This document shows, piece by piece, positions 44,872 to 57,118 of a stretch of 64,000 nucleotides of DNA. The first letter of the stretch is position 1. Each line of letters starts with the position of its first letter. Source of the stretch: Favolaschia claudopus (lineage: Eukaryota > Basidiomycota > Agaricomycetes > Agaricales > Mycenaceae); assembly GCA_037176885.1 (NCBI GenBank), contig JAWWNJ010000087.1, positions 620,001 to 684,000 of the forward strand, read 5' to 3'. The notes below the pieces were generated by a model, which worked only from the letters and a program-made list of their open reading frames with translations, had not been told where the DNA came from and made no database searches. The translations under genes and the position numbers were made by a program.

Positions 44872-45313
44872 TGTAGGAAGGACAAGATGAAGCGTCTGGT
44901 GAAGATAGAGCGATTATAGCCAGAACCTACATGGCAATTGTAAGCCTGGTGCTCGTGGCGGAGTGGTCAAGTCAGCCAATCACAAAGGTTCGCGGAGAAT
45001 AGCGGTGAATTTCTAAACTGATCAATCAGCAGAAACCGAAGGGCCCAGGGACCCTGGTAGGCTCAGATTCGTTGGCGTCGAATGAAGTTCGTGTCAAGTC
45101 GTGTTGCTGATTCGGGTATGGATTTAGTACTATAGATCTAAGGTAGTATGCAATAAGGTCCGTGCGTACAAATGCTAGCGAATAGACAATGCGTAGTTAG
45201 ATAGAGTAGGTCGTGATGGTGAATACAATACGTAGTCCGTGCGTGAAAATTGTGGTTAGTATGCTCGAATGCGAAAAAAAGAGAAAACTTGTCCTAAATG
45301 CGTTAAAATGTCA
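44872..45313. other. Intergenic: iron-ADH copy 2 promoter / glyoxal oxidase 3' side
   Basis: About 440 bases, no coding signal or repeat recognised. Confidence 0.4.
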
Positions 45314-47597
45314 TCACAATGCAAAATCGAATAATGTCCGCGCGGCAAATGCAAGTCCAAGCGCAAGTCCAACATGTCCGACAAAACCTCCACTCGGGAA
45401 ACGCGACGACAGCGCCGCATTACCCGAGCCCCCAGCCTGACCCTCCCCACCCTTCCCCCCTTTACCAGCATCAACGAAACTCGACGCCGGCAAATCCCCA
45501 ATCGCCACCACCGCCTGCTTCCCAATGCTGCCCGACCCAATCATCACCTGAAGCCCCACACTCGGCACCCCGTTCACCACTACGAAGATCAACGCTGGCC
45601 CAGGCGCCAATATCGCTGGGTTCGGAGGCATCTGCGATACATGCAGCGTCGCAGTGTTATTCGCCTCATACGCAGTGTAGGTCGAATCTAGCTGCACGAA
45701 CCGCGCGCCCATGTTCATCGCGTGCGTCGAGAACCCTGTCCGGATTACCACAACAGTCACGTTCGCCGCATTGTGTGCGTCCCCGAAAAGATCATCCGTG
45801 TCGAGCTGGATATCGAAGGACGGACCTCCATACCCCAGTGCAGAGATCAACCCCTTCGGCTGCGGCCTCCTTGTATTGTAGTAGCTGGGATAGAACCGCT
45901 CCACGCGATATTCCGTCGGGTACTTGATCTTCGGTCCAATATTGAGGTCGCTATTGGGATTGGAACCAGCAATAAGGACGGAGCCGTCGGGCAGCAACAG
46001 TGCAGAGGAGTGATACATCCGTGGAACAGTGCTCGAGTTCAACCCATCACGACTCCAGCGCGAGCCCACAGGCTTGCTAGGATCGTATATGGCAGGCGTC
46101 AGGACCGGTTTGTCCGCATAGCTCATTCCGATGGCCCACGACGTATTCCCATACCCAGCTGTCCCGGAAGCCGCACCGTTAACGCAAAAGACCCGTCCGT
46201 CCGGCAAGGCGATCAAGTTCGCCATGCTGCGGCCTTCCAGCATGTTATCGTCTTTGGTGTAGCTCTTACTAACGTCTGGGGTGATTCGTACGCAGGACTT
46301 CGATGCTGCGAAGGCCGCAATGTTCCAATCTTGGCTCCAATCGTCGTTGTCCGATCCCCCGCAGAACAGAACCGTCGCAGTCCAGTTGTTAGCGGGGGTG
46401 AGGGGAAGCATGATCGAGCCGGCGCTGGCAGGGTAGGCGCGTACCGCCGAGGGCATGTCGTCCAGTTGGTATTCTCTGTGCGACTTGGGGTCGAGCATGA
46501 TCGTGGCGCGGTTAGCCTGCATGAGCAAGCGACCGGACGGGAGTAGAAAGGTGAGGGGGTAGAGATTGATGGGAAGATTGTCGGAGAGGAAAGGCGATGT
46601 GATGGGTGAGCCGGTGGAGGGATAGAACTCGTAGGTGGGATTGTCCTGTCCGGCGTCGTTGACGTATCCACCATTGTTGCAACCACCGATCTGCAAGCGC
46701 GTTTCCGACATTAGCGCTGAATCTAGTCCACGGGTCTGGAAACACTCACGATGATAGCGGAGCCGTCCTGGAGGGTCTCTCTGGAAATGATTTAAGGGCG
46801 AGATGGAGCCAAGTGAAGCACAGCACTTACACGGTCGGATACCACCTTCGGGTGGTCATCGTGCGGACCTCGACCCAATCACACGAGCCGTCGTCGCAGG
46901 GCACCAATGTTCTGCGCAATTCCAAGCATCAGCCTAACCCTATCATAATTCCGAAATGTCAACGGACCTAATCCTGGAAGCAGAAATTTAGCCCGGGCGC
47001 CCGGACAGAATAGAAAAATAACTTACGACTTCCCACCATCAGGATCGTCGTAGGGGCCGTTGCCGGAGGAATCGGCGGCTTGGGCGCCGCCGTACGTGAC
47101 CGCAGAGTTTCCACCGATGTTAATCCAAGTACCATTACCCAGGACTGTCCCACCGGCGCAGAACGTATTCGTGATGGCGTCCATGGTGCGTGCTGTATTC
47201 GCGCCCAACGCATACTCTGGAATGCCAACCAATAATTATGAGCGGAGTATCGCAAAAACAAATGAGGGGTTCAGCGCACCGGATGCCCAAGCTGGATGGC
47301 CATTAATCTGCGCCTTGTTATTTTCCACCTTGTCGAGAATGAATACCTTGTCCTGAGTACCGAGGAACATCTAGCAATAGATAGACGCGTCAACATAGGT
47401 CACAAGGCACACGAGAAAAATGAGGCAACCTGCTGAGCACTGACGAGGGAGTCGCCGATGATCTCGAACTCGCCGATGGGTTTGTTGGAGGAGGAGGGTT
47501 GACCAGGCGGGCTCAGAGTAGTTGACGTTGGAGGTGCAGCAGATTGGGCGAGAACAGAGCCGGCGAGAGAGACATAGATTAGAAAGACGTTGAACAT
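45314..47597 (-). CDS. Copper radical oxidase, glyoxal-oxidase-like (AA5)
   Basis: Secreted enzyme oxidising glyoxal-type aldehydes to acids with release of H2O2, which feeds lignin peroxidases. Start at 47597 gives a signal peptide (MFNVFLIYVSLAGSVLAQSA). Then GEFEIIGDSLVSAQQ-MFLGTQ, ILDKVENNKAQINGHPAW, NTFCAGGTVLGNGTW (Cys of the Tyr-Cys cofactor), TMTTRRWYPTV (its Tyr partner region), VPRMYHSSALLLPDGSVLIA (axial Tyr and Cu His) and GFSTHAMNMGARFVQL (second Cu His). Most of the protein is one long exon (45314 to about 46750), preceded by four or five short ones. The C-terminus has a Gly/Ser linker and a hydrophobic end (VGLALGLAFAARTLFDFAL), which suggests a GPI anchor, as in some basidiomycete members. 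Confidence 0.9.
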
Positions 47598-49791
47598 GGC
47601 GGGAAGGTGAGGGTGGGGTATATAGAACGAGTGTGGTGGAGACAAGATATAGACGGCGATGGGCACGCCGTGGACAGAAATAAGCTGGCCAGGGTAGAGC
47701 AGCGGCGTTCAGCTATGGGTATCAGGTCCAGGTTTTTACTTGGCAGAGAATATAACGATCGGGGAGGGATGACATGTGGCTATTTTGTGCCGTCGGACCG
47801 AGCTCCTCCTTTCTGTCTTGCTTCAATTGTTTAATGAAATTTTGAGGACTTGAAACAGCGCGACCAGGACAGCAGTTGGAAGGTTGGAGGGCAGCTTTGG
47901 GGCAGCGGTGACTTGTCACCGAAAACGAGGACACTGGCTAGGAACGGCTGTACAATTAGGATAAGGCAGGAATCTCGGGCTTGCAATTGATCAGAATCCT
48001 TGATAGCTGGAGGTTCGGATTGACCCAAAGATCCCAAGAAAGAGGTGGAATTGAGGCCAATAAGTGTTGAAGAGAGCTGGTGGACTTCAGGGTGCACAAC
48101 GCAAGAAGGAGGAAGGAGTCACACGGTCACACGGTCACACGACTCGGAACTGTACTCAACCAGTGCCGCACCACGCATCACCACCACTCTCAACTTGCTC
48201 TCAGCACGACGCACGTACAAGGTATACCGCGAATCTCTATCACCGAATTTCTTGCTCCCTATCATTGAACCGCTCCAGCTTTCTGGCTTTGCTGCCCTCA
48301 ACCTACCTCCTTGCTCAACGGCGCCCAATTTTATTTCGGCCTTGATTCGGCTGAGCTTGGATTTTTATCTTGGAGGATAGGCTCTACGTCATACAAACCC
48401 TCAATTTTTCAGTGCGTACAACGTACATAGTGTTGGAAATGCCACCTCCATTCTGTGATTCAATGCCCGGCCTGCCAGTGCATTTTCTTCCGCTCGAGTC
48501 ACCCATGTTTCTCTCGTGTTTCCTTGAAGAACGCAACTGAAGTGGCCTCATGGCCCTCGCCTCTCCCTCAACCGCTGTCGTCGGCCCATAATTGCTGGAT
48601 GAACATCTCAAGCGGTGTTGCCAGTGGCGCCAGAGCCAGACGCATTCTTTCACCGTGACGTCCGGGGCTAATTCCGGGTCCAAGGGCTCAAGAATAACTT
48701 GAGCACTCGGAACTGGGAGCCAGGCAAGTCCGACGCTCTTATGCACCTCGGAAGGGTCCCACTGACCGCGTTCACTTGCTTTTTGTTTGAGGTCATTTTG
48801 AGGCGTTCAGGCACACAACGCCGTATGTGTGTTTATGTCGATCGTTCATTGACATCGAGTCACAAATTGACATAACCTTTCATATTCCCTGCTGATTGCT
48901 TAGCCTTTTGAATTTTGCGAAGACTCTCTGGATTGGCGCCGGCGTAGCGGAATTTGTCGAATTTGGCAAGTATGGATTTTTCTTTCACCGCAAACGTACT
49001 TGCCAACCTCGAAACACAGGCTTCATTTCCAGCACTGCCAGTGTCAATGGAGCCGATGTTGCACGTACCAGGTTGGATGTGTATCACGGTTCATCGCAGG
49101 CTTCGGGAATTTCGTGGCCATTTTCAACACACCAGACAACGGAGTCTAGAGGGGGTATGTAGGCAGGTACACGAATAATCTCTATAGTTCTCGAGCGGAA
49201 CGAGAAGACTGCGGAAGTTGTTCATCAGGATCAGCATCAATATGACGACTTATTCATTTGTGGCAGTGCGCGGCGCGCGTCGCGCTGATACTTCCATGAT
49301 GGCGGGCGTCCTGATCTTGTCTACATTCATTGGCGGACCCAGCTTGAAGCTACTGAGGTACTCTTTTCTCTGCGTATAGCAGCGCTGGATTGTGAAGGTA
49401 ACAGCGCTGGCTCTACCTGTGCTCCCTTTAGCGCTCGCTAAGTATTTCCTCGGCGACTCACGGAGGAAGGACAAACCCAAGACCGTATGTACATAAAGAA
49501 TCAAAACGGTATTCTCCAAACAAATACCATACTCGCTTTTTTTGATCCTGCCTAGTCTACCTCCATGATCATCATGATTGCCATTGAATTGGCTGACGCT
49601 CGACAAGCACGTATATTATTTGAAGGTATAGACGTATCCATGTCGTTCTCTTTCTCGTTTCTTCTTCTTCCGAACCACCACCCCCTTCAACCGGGCTTTT
49701 CTTCCCTGTTTCCCTCAGAGAGGCTTTTTCTTCTTGTTTCTTATTCCTCCGAGTCGTTTTTCTTCTTCTTCTTTCATTGGTGATCGACGCG
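47598..49791. other. Intergenic, 2.2 kb, divergent promoter region
   Basis: Long gap between the glyoxal oxidase and seven-helix gene 4. Short TCACACGG repeats occur at 48118-48140. ORFs (48045-48380, 48384-48746, 48896-49162) lack family motifs. A possible small two-helix peptide at 49242-49498 would need a 22-nt intron and is rejected. A CT-rich tract at about 49641-49785 leads into gene 4. Confidence 0.4.
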
Positions 49792-51356
49792 ATGGCTTCA
49801 ACGCGGTCGGATGCAGCAAACCTTCGATCGATGAATGGTGGTGTGATGACCTATATGTTTGGTTTGGTGGCACAAACGTTCTTTTTCGGTGTGTGCTCTC
49901 TTACTTCAAAATTTGAGGACGAAACTCTGAATTTATTTTGAATGGCAGGAATATACACGATTTTGATCTGGCTGTCGACGCGGATGCTTCTGTGCGTTTT
50001 TCCACCTCACCTCTAAGTGCCATGCATCTTTGAGACGCTCACCATACATATGGCAGACAACGTAAATTGAAGACCCGAATCAACAAGGCTATGTTCGGCA
50101 TTACAACATCGACTTACATCCTGACCCTGGCGTATTGGGCGTACAGCGTCGCGGACGGTGTGGACCGTATGTACCAATACGAAGACCAGGCAGTACATCC
50201 GTCGAAAATCATGCCCGATCACACGGAAATAACGCAATGGTCGCCTTTGTTCAATGCACTGATGCTCATCAACGTTCGTTTATCGGCCTTCTCTGTTTTG
50301 TCCTGGCGTTATTTCGGCTGACTGGCTTCGTTCAGTATGTGGTCGGCGATGGTGTTGTAGTGTGGAGGGCATGGATCATTTGTCAACGCAATCATCGGAA
50401 ATATTTATGGATTGCGATAGTGTTTTTGGCCATCACCGCTAGTACGACAATTTCTGCATGGGTGTTTGAGGTTTTTGGCTAACAAGTAGCTGATATCATA
50501 GTCACTGTAGCCCTCACAATAGGCTTCCGAATCGTGGGCGTGGTGGTATCACCCATCAAGAATTTGCCGAAAGACAGTGTTCTGGCGCAGGGAATCGACA
50601 TTCTTCAAGTTACTACGCTGTTTACGTCGCTGCTATCGAACCTCACAGCGACCGGAGTCGTTGCTGCAACAGCTTTGTAGGTGTCCACTTTGCATGCAAC
50701 TCGTCTCATTTTTGCTGAATCTCAATTTCAACCAAATTTCAACAGGAATCACTGGCGATCAATTCGTTCGGCCTTCTCGGAAAGCAAGGCCAATGCTTTG
50801 AGAACGAACCGTATCCTTCTCCTGGTGATAGAAACCGGTGCGCTGTATTGTATATCCGCTGTGAGTGATATAATTCCCAGTTTCCTCGTGTCTTCGCAAC
50901 TGAACCTTCTGCCTAGCTCATTGTCTTCATTTCGGCATTTATCCGATTGCCTCACGGAACTGTCGGTGACCTTTACCAACCCATTAACACACAGATTGCC
51001 GTGAGTGCCATAATCATGCCGTTCAATTCTCTTTCTAATTGCATATCTAGGGCGCCTATCCAACGATTGTGTTGCTCCTCGTCAGCACCAAGAAGTCATT
51101 GAGCGAATCGGCATTCGCAGACACCGACTCCTCCAGTTCAATGTCAACGGTCTCCCAACCAATCAGATTCGGGACCGAGCTGCCTTCCGCACACAACAGC
51201 ATCGTCTCCAAGCCAATACCAATCCACTTTGCTCGCAATCCTCTTCTGTCGGTTACAGACTCAGAATCAGTACTAGACATTTCGCCCAATCGCGGTTCCC
51301 GTTCGAGGGAAAAGCCCAACGAACATCGTCGACTATCCGATGATAGTTTTGTCTGA
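49792..51356 (+). CDS. Seven-helix membrane protein family, copy 4
   Basis: Close relative of copies 1 and 3 with the same exon pattern. Start at 49792. Exon 1 ends TYMFGLVAQTFFFG; the micro-exon encodes IYTILIWLSTRMLL. Then ITTSTYILTLAYWAYSVADG, PLFNALMLIN, VVGDGVVVWRAWIICQRNHR, WIAIVFLAIT, LFTSLLSNLTATGVVAATAL, HWRSIRSAFSESKANALRT, LLLVIETGALYCISALIVF, LPHGTVGDLYQPINTQIAGA and YPTIVLLLVSTKKSLSESAF. The C-tail is Ser-rich with a basic patch (GSRSREKPNEHRRLS) and ends DDSFV at 51356. An intron after ITA uses donor GTACGA, equivalent to the joint in copy 1. A pyrimidine-rich leader of about 145 nt precedes the start. Confidence 0.82.
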
Positions 51357-51668
51357 CTTCTTCCCCTGGGCTGAATGTACTTATCTGTACTACGAGTGTA
51401 CTTTACAGAGCGGGCTACTTGTATTTTTCATATTATGCACCATCTTGTGGCTGCGCTGGCCGGTGTTCTCATTGTGAGTGGTGGATTGAGCAATTTGCCG
51501 AAGAAGTTCAATGTGCCATGGGATACTCTCAATGTAAAGCAAATGGTTCACTACTGCGGTAGTACCGAATCAACCCCCGTCATTCAACTCGTTCATCACA
51601 TTCAGATATAGTCCCCAGCCGTCAATCCTGTTTTAAGCGAAATCAGTCAGCAGAGTTGGATTTACTAT
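51357..51668. other. Short convergent 3'-3' gap
   Basis: About 310 bases between the stops of seven-helix gene 4 and the Zn2Cys6 regulator. Nothing recognised. Confidence 0.4.
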
Positions 51669-54600
51669 TCAAAGAAACACCGACTCAGAATTCGTCGGCG
51701 CATTCGCCCACATCGCCAGCACATCATCCGGCAGGGCAGCGGCGTCAGAAGTCACAAATAAATCAGTGGAACTGCTGTCCTCCCCATTCTGCAGCGTGCC
51801 ATCTCCACCAACTGCGAAATTAGGTTGACCAAGTGGTGCGGGCGGCTGCGTCGGATACCAGGTACTCGGACTTGTTACAGGAGGCCGAACCATCCACCCA
51901 TTGAACACCGCTTGCCGCGTCAGGTCTGCCGAGTATGCGGAGAGGCCACTCGAGGGCGAAGTGGAGTTGCTGAGTGGAACATGGTGGATATTGTTAAGCG
52001 GGGGATGAAGTACAGGGATCGCGGCGCTACGGGAATATTCAGCGGCAGCGGTATCCTCGCGGAGTCGCTTGTTGTTGGGGTTGCTGGATGGGGATGATTT
52101 CATAGAAGCCGCTGCTTGGGAAGATAGCGGTAATCTTCCGATTGTGGCGAGTTCATGAAGGAGATCGCTGAATTGGTAGACGAGAATTCGTTGAGGAAGT
52201 AGCCTAGGACGTGAAACGGAGCACATACAAGAAGATTCCTGCGTTTTGCCATCTATGCATCTTGTCAGGCCAACAAACAAGAAAGAGTTGAGGTGGTAAC
52301 GCGTACAATTTTTCACAGACACGCATTGTAGCCATGCATTTATGCACTTCATTCACTGCGCTGTTCATGTGAGGAGGCAGTCCCGTGTGTTTCCCGCTCC
52401 ACACATTCAAAAGCAAGATCACACCGCTCGTAAAAACTGGCGACTGATTTCGGGTATTATACTGAGTACAAGATACCCTGAGTTGCAATGATAGATACGC
52501 ACTATAAGCACGGGAACAGGTATGTCGTTCCTGCGGAGCCTCGACATGTCAGCAACATGAGCACAAGATCGGGCAGCGTTGGTGCAGATAGATAACGACG
52601 GCAAGGACTGAGTGGAACGGTCTAAGTGAGCGAACATCATGAAGCGGAATGTGCCGACCGTAGATTTCCCTTGGTATGCAACCGATATAAAGGGTCTATG
52701 GACAGCAATTTGAACGCTGTAGAAGGTGCAGTACAACAGCGCAGATTGATCGAAGAAGGCATCTTCGCGACGATTGGCATCCCAGCGAAGGTGAGGAGGG
52801 AGTGTATCTAGCCAGCCATTCAAAGCCGAATCCATCTCCGCCAGAATAGACTCCGCCCAATTCTTGTCCGCGTGTGTGAGCAATTTTTCAATTTTGTTGA
52901 GAGAATACTGAAGTAGCGGTGATGTGCACGTGGAAAAGGTTTCGAGATTGAGGACCACGCACCAACAGCTTCAATCCGATGCCCAATATGTTATTCAACC
53001 GTAGATAGAAATTAAAAAATGTGATCAGTGATGGTTTTCCGGGAGGCTGAACAAAAGCAGAAGCGGGGTCTTCGAGTTCCATATACTCATCATCAACCTC
53101 TAGTGGTAAATCAATGTCTATTCTGGACCAAAGAATGAAAACGAGTGATTGGGCCAATGACGGAATTATAGACGCACTCCTCGAAATGACTCGCACACGA
53201 TCGACCAAGCGCCATGCTCACTTGACGGTCGAACGAGACTAATACCCAGAAGTTCCGTTTCCACAGTTCGGACTCCAGAGAGGGCCGCCGACGATTAATA
53301 TTACCAATTCGCCGATGAACGCCAACGTCCTGAGCGAGGCGCACGCCCAGCCCAACAAACGTCCAGCATGCAGCAGGGGCAGTGTGTTCTAGAAACATGG
53401 CTGCTAGCTGAATTCATAATTAAAAGATCAACAAAGAGTATGTACGTATAGTAACGGCGGGGAAACTGAAACTCACGGAATAATACTGCAAATGGTAGAT
53501 GGTCGGCGTCACAAAGATATGATCTAATTGAAGTGGAAGCTGGTCGAAGAACTCAAAACCTCGTCGCAGGGGCTCTGCGCCCAGTGGTTGCACTCTTGAG
53601 TCATCGGAGAACCTGGAGCCAATTGCGCATACGAGCAATACGACCGCGGCAAAGGACGAATTGCGTAAATGCAATTCACCTGCGATGGCGCGCATAGTCG
53701 ATGGGTAGTGCAGGATGGGAAAGTACAGATTCTGATGCCGGAAATACAGGTCGACGAGATTTGTGAGCAAGTCGGGATCGGGAAACAGAAATGGGCCGGT
53801 GTGAGGCAGTCTATGTGTGAGCTGATTTACATTCATTGAGATGAAGCATAATAATAATATTGTTCCAAGGAACAGACACTTACAGGATTATAAGTCCAAT
53901 AATGCATCCTACGTCGCGACACGGAGGGAACAGCTAATTCTCCTTCTCCTTCGTATTCTCTGCGTAATTCGACAGCGGTTTTTACAAGCATCGCGCCGCT
54001 CGATTTGCCTTGAAACCTATTGTTGACATGGCTGAGGGAAAGCGCGTTTAAACCAGCAATCAGGGTATCCGAAGAGTCAAGTTCATTGTCAAGAACCGGC
54101 GTGGGGGTGTTGGTAGATCTAATATTGAGAGTCGCAAGCATGACACCCGTCGACCGAGGGGAAGGGTCGACGGGGCTGCTCTGATGCTTGGTTACAGGCG
54201 AATCGGAACTCCAGTGACTGCCCCCACTGTTTGATGATTGCCCGGCTGGTGATTGAGTATTTTGAGAGGACTGGTCAAGCAAAAAAAGATAAGGTTGCAT
54301 GACTGAAAATTGGGAATTGGTCTTACCTTCCGCAAAAGCTCCTCTGTCAGTTCTAATCTAGACTCCAGTGCCTCGATATAGCTAGCAAACCGACCACTGT
54401 AGACTGTAGTAGAGTTACAACGTCGTGAACATACCTTCTGCGCTTTGTCGGAGCCCCCGAAAACGTACAGGACAGGCCATGCTCAACACATTTCGAACAT
54501 TTCTTCTCAGAAAGACGAACACCGTCGCCTGAAAACTTGAACCTAAGCTACCACGCGGCTGTCGTTGATAGTGAAAGAAAATTACATGCTCCTGATACAA

Positions 54601-54740
54601 AACTTGCTCATTTCAACAGCATTGTTCGCTCTTTTATTTTACGCACTCTTTTTCAACCTGCACGCATCGCAGGCGCGTTGAACGCGCCGTTTCTTGGTAG
54701 GAACAGGAACACACTGGGGTTCGTCGTCTGAGGAGGACAT
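51669..54740 (-). CDS. Zn2Cys6 fungal transcription factor
   Basis: Nuclear regulator with an N-terminal zinc cluster and a fungal-specific TF domain. Start at 54740 (MSSSDDEPQCVPVPTKKRRV), then QRACDACRLKK, an intron, and DGVRLSEKKCSKCVEHGLSC. A dimerisation coiled coil follows (SYIEALESRLELTEELLRK). The central domain shows PDLLTNLVDLYFRHQNLYFP, EHTAPAACWTFVGLGVRLAQ, DVGVHRR, ELWKRNFWVLVSFDRQVSMA, LGRSC and DIDLPLEVDDEYMEL, the standard Fungal_trans motifs, and MDSALNGWLDTLPPHLRWD. The C-terminal region is Asn/Ser/Pro-rich and ends TNSESVFL at 51669. With the splice sites I can see, the third Cys (of KxRC) is missing; see findings. Many short introns. Targets are unknown. Confidence 0.85.
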
Positions 54741-55166
54741 GGAGGAGCGAGGCAACTCAAGTACTCACGCTTGACAGCGGATTTGATGTCCGGATTGTGT
54801 CATCGCAAACTTGCCGTTTACTCTCACACCAGCTCTCTCGTCAGCGTGCCAGCGCTCACCGAGATCCAACCACTCAACGAGTGACCGCGACGTGCCGCGG
54901 TAGACTCTCGACTACTATACTCAGGATCACCTTCGGCGCCAGTATCTCAACATGACTCCGTTTAAATTTCCATTCAACTAAGTGAGCATTCAATCTCAAC
55001 AACACTTGAACTTGTTGAACACTTGTCGTACTATCAGCCTCGGAGCCATAGACTTCAGAAAATAGGAAAACCAAATAATTATGAAGCTAGGTACCGTACT
55101 GCAAGTCATTACCCTCGTATATAACTAACGACATTATTATAATTAATTCAGCTTGAACCTCTGAGT
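54741..55166. other. Intergenic: TF promoter / ADH copy 2 3' side
   Basis: About 430 bases. No coding signal. It holds the promoter of the Zn2Cys6 gene; no repeat recognised. Confidence 0.4.
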
Positions 55167-56322
55167 CTACGCGGTACTGGCCACAAGCACGCCTCTGTAT
55201 CGCATCTTCCCTTCCCTCAGACGCGTCATACCCTCCTCAACTCCCGCCTTAGTCAATGGGAACGTCTCGATCATGGGCTTGATATGGTTCCGCGCAGCGA
55301 AATCAAGCATTCGCTTCATGACGCTGCGACTCGAAACAGTGGATCCCTGGATATCGATCCCCGCTGCGATTAAGCGCATCACAGGAACGACGAGATCGTT
55401 AAAGTCGACGGTGAGTGGATAGATGGTGCTCTTAGGCTTCATGGTGTCCAGATATCTATCCCGAAATCGTCAGTACTGGGTGGCGACAAGAAGAGGAAGG
55501 GACATACGGGACCCAATTAGGCATGAAGCTAGTCGTGACGAGGAGGTGGTCAAGCTTCGCAACATCAAAGCTCTTCTTATCCTTGGTCGCGCAAAATTCT
55601 GATGCGCCAAGACGAAGTGCCTCTTCGCGCTTGGAGTCTGTGCTGGAAAATACCACAACGCTCGCGCCCATTTTCGAGAGGAATTGAATAGCAAGGTGCC
55701 CCAAGCCGCCGACGCCGATGACGCCGACCCGCTGTGTCGGCCGGATATTGTACGCCTCGATAACCTCGAAGACGGTCGCCCCCCCGCACATAAGGGGAGC
55801 CGCATCCTCGGGCGCCAGACCGTCGGGGATCTTGAACACGAACGAGGCATCCCAGATGGCGTGCGATCCGAAAGAGCCTTGGTGGAGACTGTGATAGCCG
55901 TATATCTCGACCTTTTCGCAATATTGGTCCTGACCTGTGAAGGCGATTTAATTCATGCAAAAATAGGTCGCAAAACTGCACGTACCAAGAAGACATTGCT
56001 CGCACTCGCCGCAAGTTTTCTGCACATATCCCCAGCCGACAACGTCGCCCACTTTCAGCTGCGTTACTTTGTCGCCAATCTGTTCGATGACGCCAACGCC
56101 TTCATGTCCAAGGACCTTCAAGATGCCAATTAAATCATGGCTCAAGGCTGTTTGGTTGTTACCCACCATATCTGCATGCTTGTAATGCTCGTCTGTGCCA
56201 CAGATCCCAGAATGCGTAACCTTGATCAAAACCTCGTTTCCAGTCGGTCCCTCCCGACGCGTCTTGCTCTCAACGATGCCATTCTTCTCGGAGCCTTTGA
56301 ACGCTGTGACTTCGATGCTCAT
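55167..56322 (-). CDS. Zinc alcohol dehydrogenase, CAD/YahK-like, copy 2
   Basis: Paralogue of the gene at 21303-22512, on the minus strand. Start at 56322 (MSIEVTAFKGSEKNGIVESK). Zinc ligands: Cys in THSGICGTDEHYKHADM, His in VLGHEGVGVIEQIG, Cys in PLMCGGATVFEV; structural Cys in KTCGECEQCLL and DQYC. Cofactor loop GVIGVGGLGHLAIQFLSK. The C-terminal half gives TIYPLTVDFNDLVVPVMRLI and EGMTRLREGKMRYRGVLVAS. Introns sit at the same places as in copy 1 (after ADM, after CLL, before the last exon). It is closer to copy 3 than to copy 1. The role is probably reduction of an aromatic or aliphatic aldehyde with NADPH. Confidence 0.9.
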
Positions 56323-57118
56323 CTTTGCTTGTATACTTCGATTTTAGTGCAGGCGCAGTGGAGAGGGAGAGGCTGGTTGGAAGATGTTGAATAATGCCAA
56401 CTGTCGATCTTGCTTTTATAGCAGCCACACCTGCTTCCGACAGCCCAACAAGGCGCGCATGTAGTACGCGTCGCATGGCTTACATTCAAGCCTAACCAGA
56501 GGGCTGCTGAATCAGGGTTCAACGGAAGGAAAGCAGCGAACAATTCTCCGATAACCCGGATAACCGGTAAATTGCTTTGTAAGATCTTGATAACTTGGTA
56601 AGATCAAAAATATCCGTTCTCGATCGGTTCAACGGCTGGAACAGGTTGGAACACGACCCGACCACCTGCAGTTCCTGAGGATCGGTTCTGCTCCGAAAAA
56701 AATAATCGTAGGATGATTTTCGGACCCGCTTGAGGGCGGCACACCAACTCGCGGAGACATTTCTCTCTCGAGCCCCCAAAACTATCTCGCCACAGAGACT
56801 GAGAGACAAGAAACGGAAAGCAATAAGTTGGCAATAAGTAATGTTATAATTTACATGAAAACGCACATGCAAGTCATTATCATTAACTACTGGGCTAGTC
56901 CCGGAATCCTCTGGCGCTCGTCGGAAGGGAATCCCGCAGAATCGCGATGCTGGGATGAAGCAAGAGCAGGATCTGTATAAAACACGCACAAGCAGATGAC
57001 TAATCTACTGCTCGATGCCCGAAACTGCCCGAATCCACTACCGCACTACCCACAGAATATAAGTCCATCCTCCATTGTCCGTGAATACACATGCAAGCAG
57101 ATCCCGCCCCGCCCCGCC
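56323..57118. other. Intergenic: ADH copy 2 promoter
   Basis: About 800 bases. It contains the TATA box at 56414-56420. No supported coding region; ORFs at 56519-56989 have no motif. Confidence 0.4.
56414..56420 (-). promoter_or_regulatory. TATA box of ADH copy 2
   Basis: TATAAAA on the minus strand (GCTATAAAAGC context), 92 nt upstream of the start at 56322. Confidence 0.5.

Noticed and set aside
49242..49498. Small two-helix peptide (GVLILSTFIGGPSLKLL then a second exon KVTALALPVLPLALAKYF)
   Set aside because: Joining them needs a 22-nt intron, too short for this genome; without it the frame stops.
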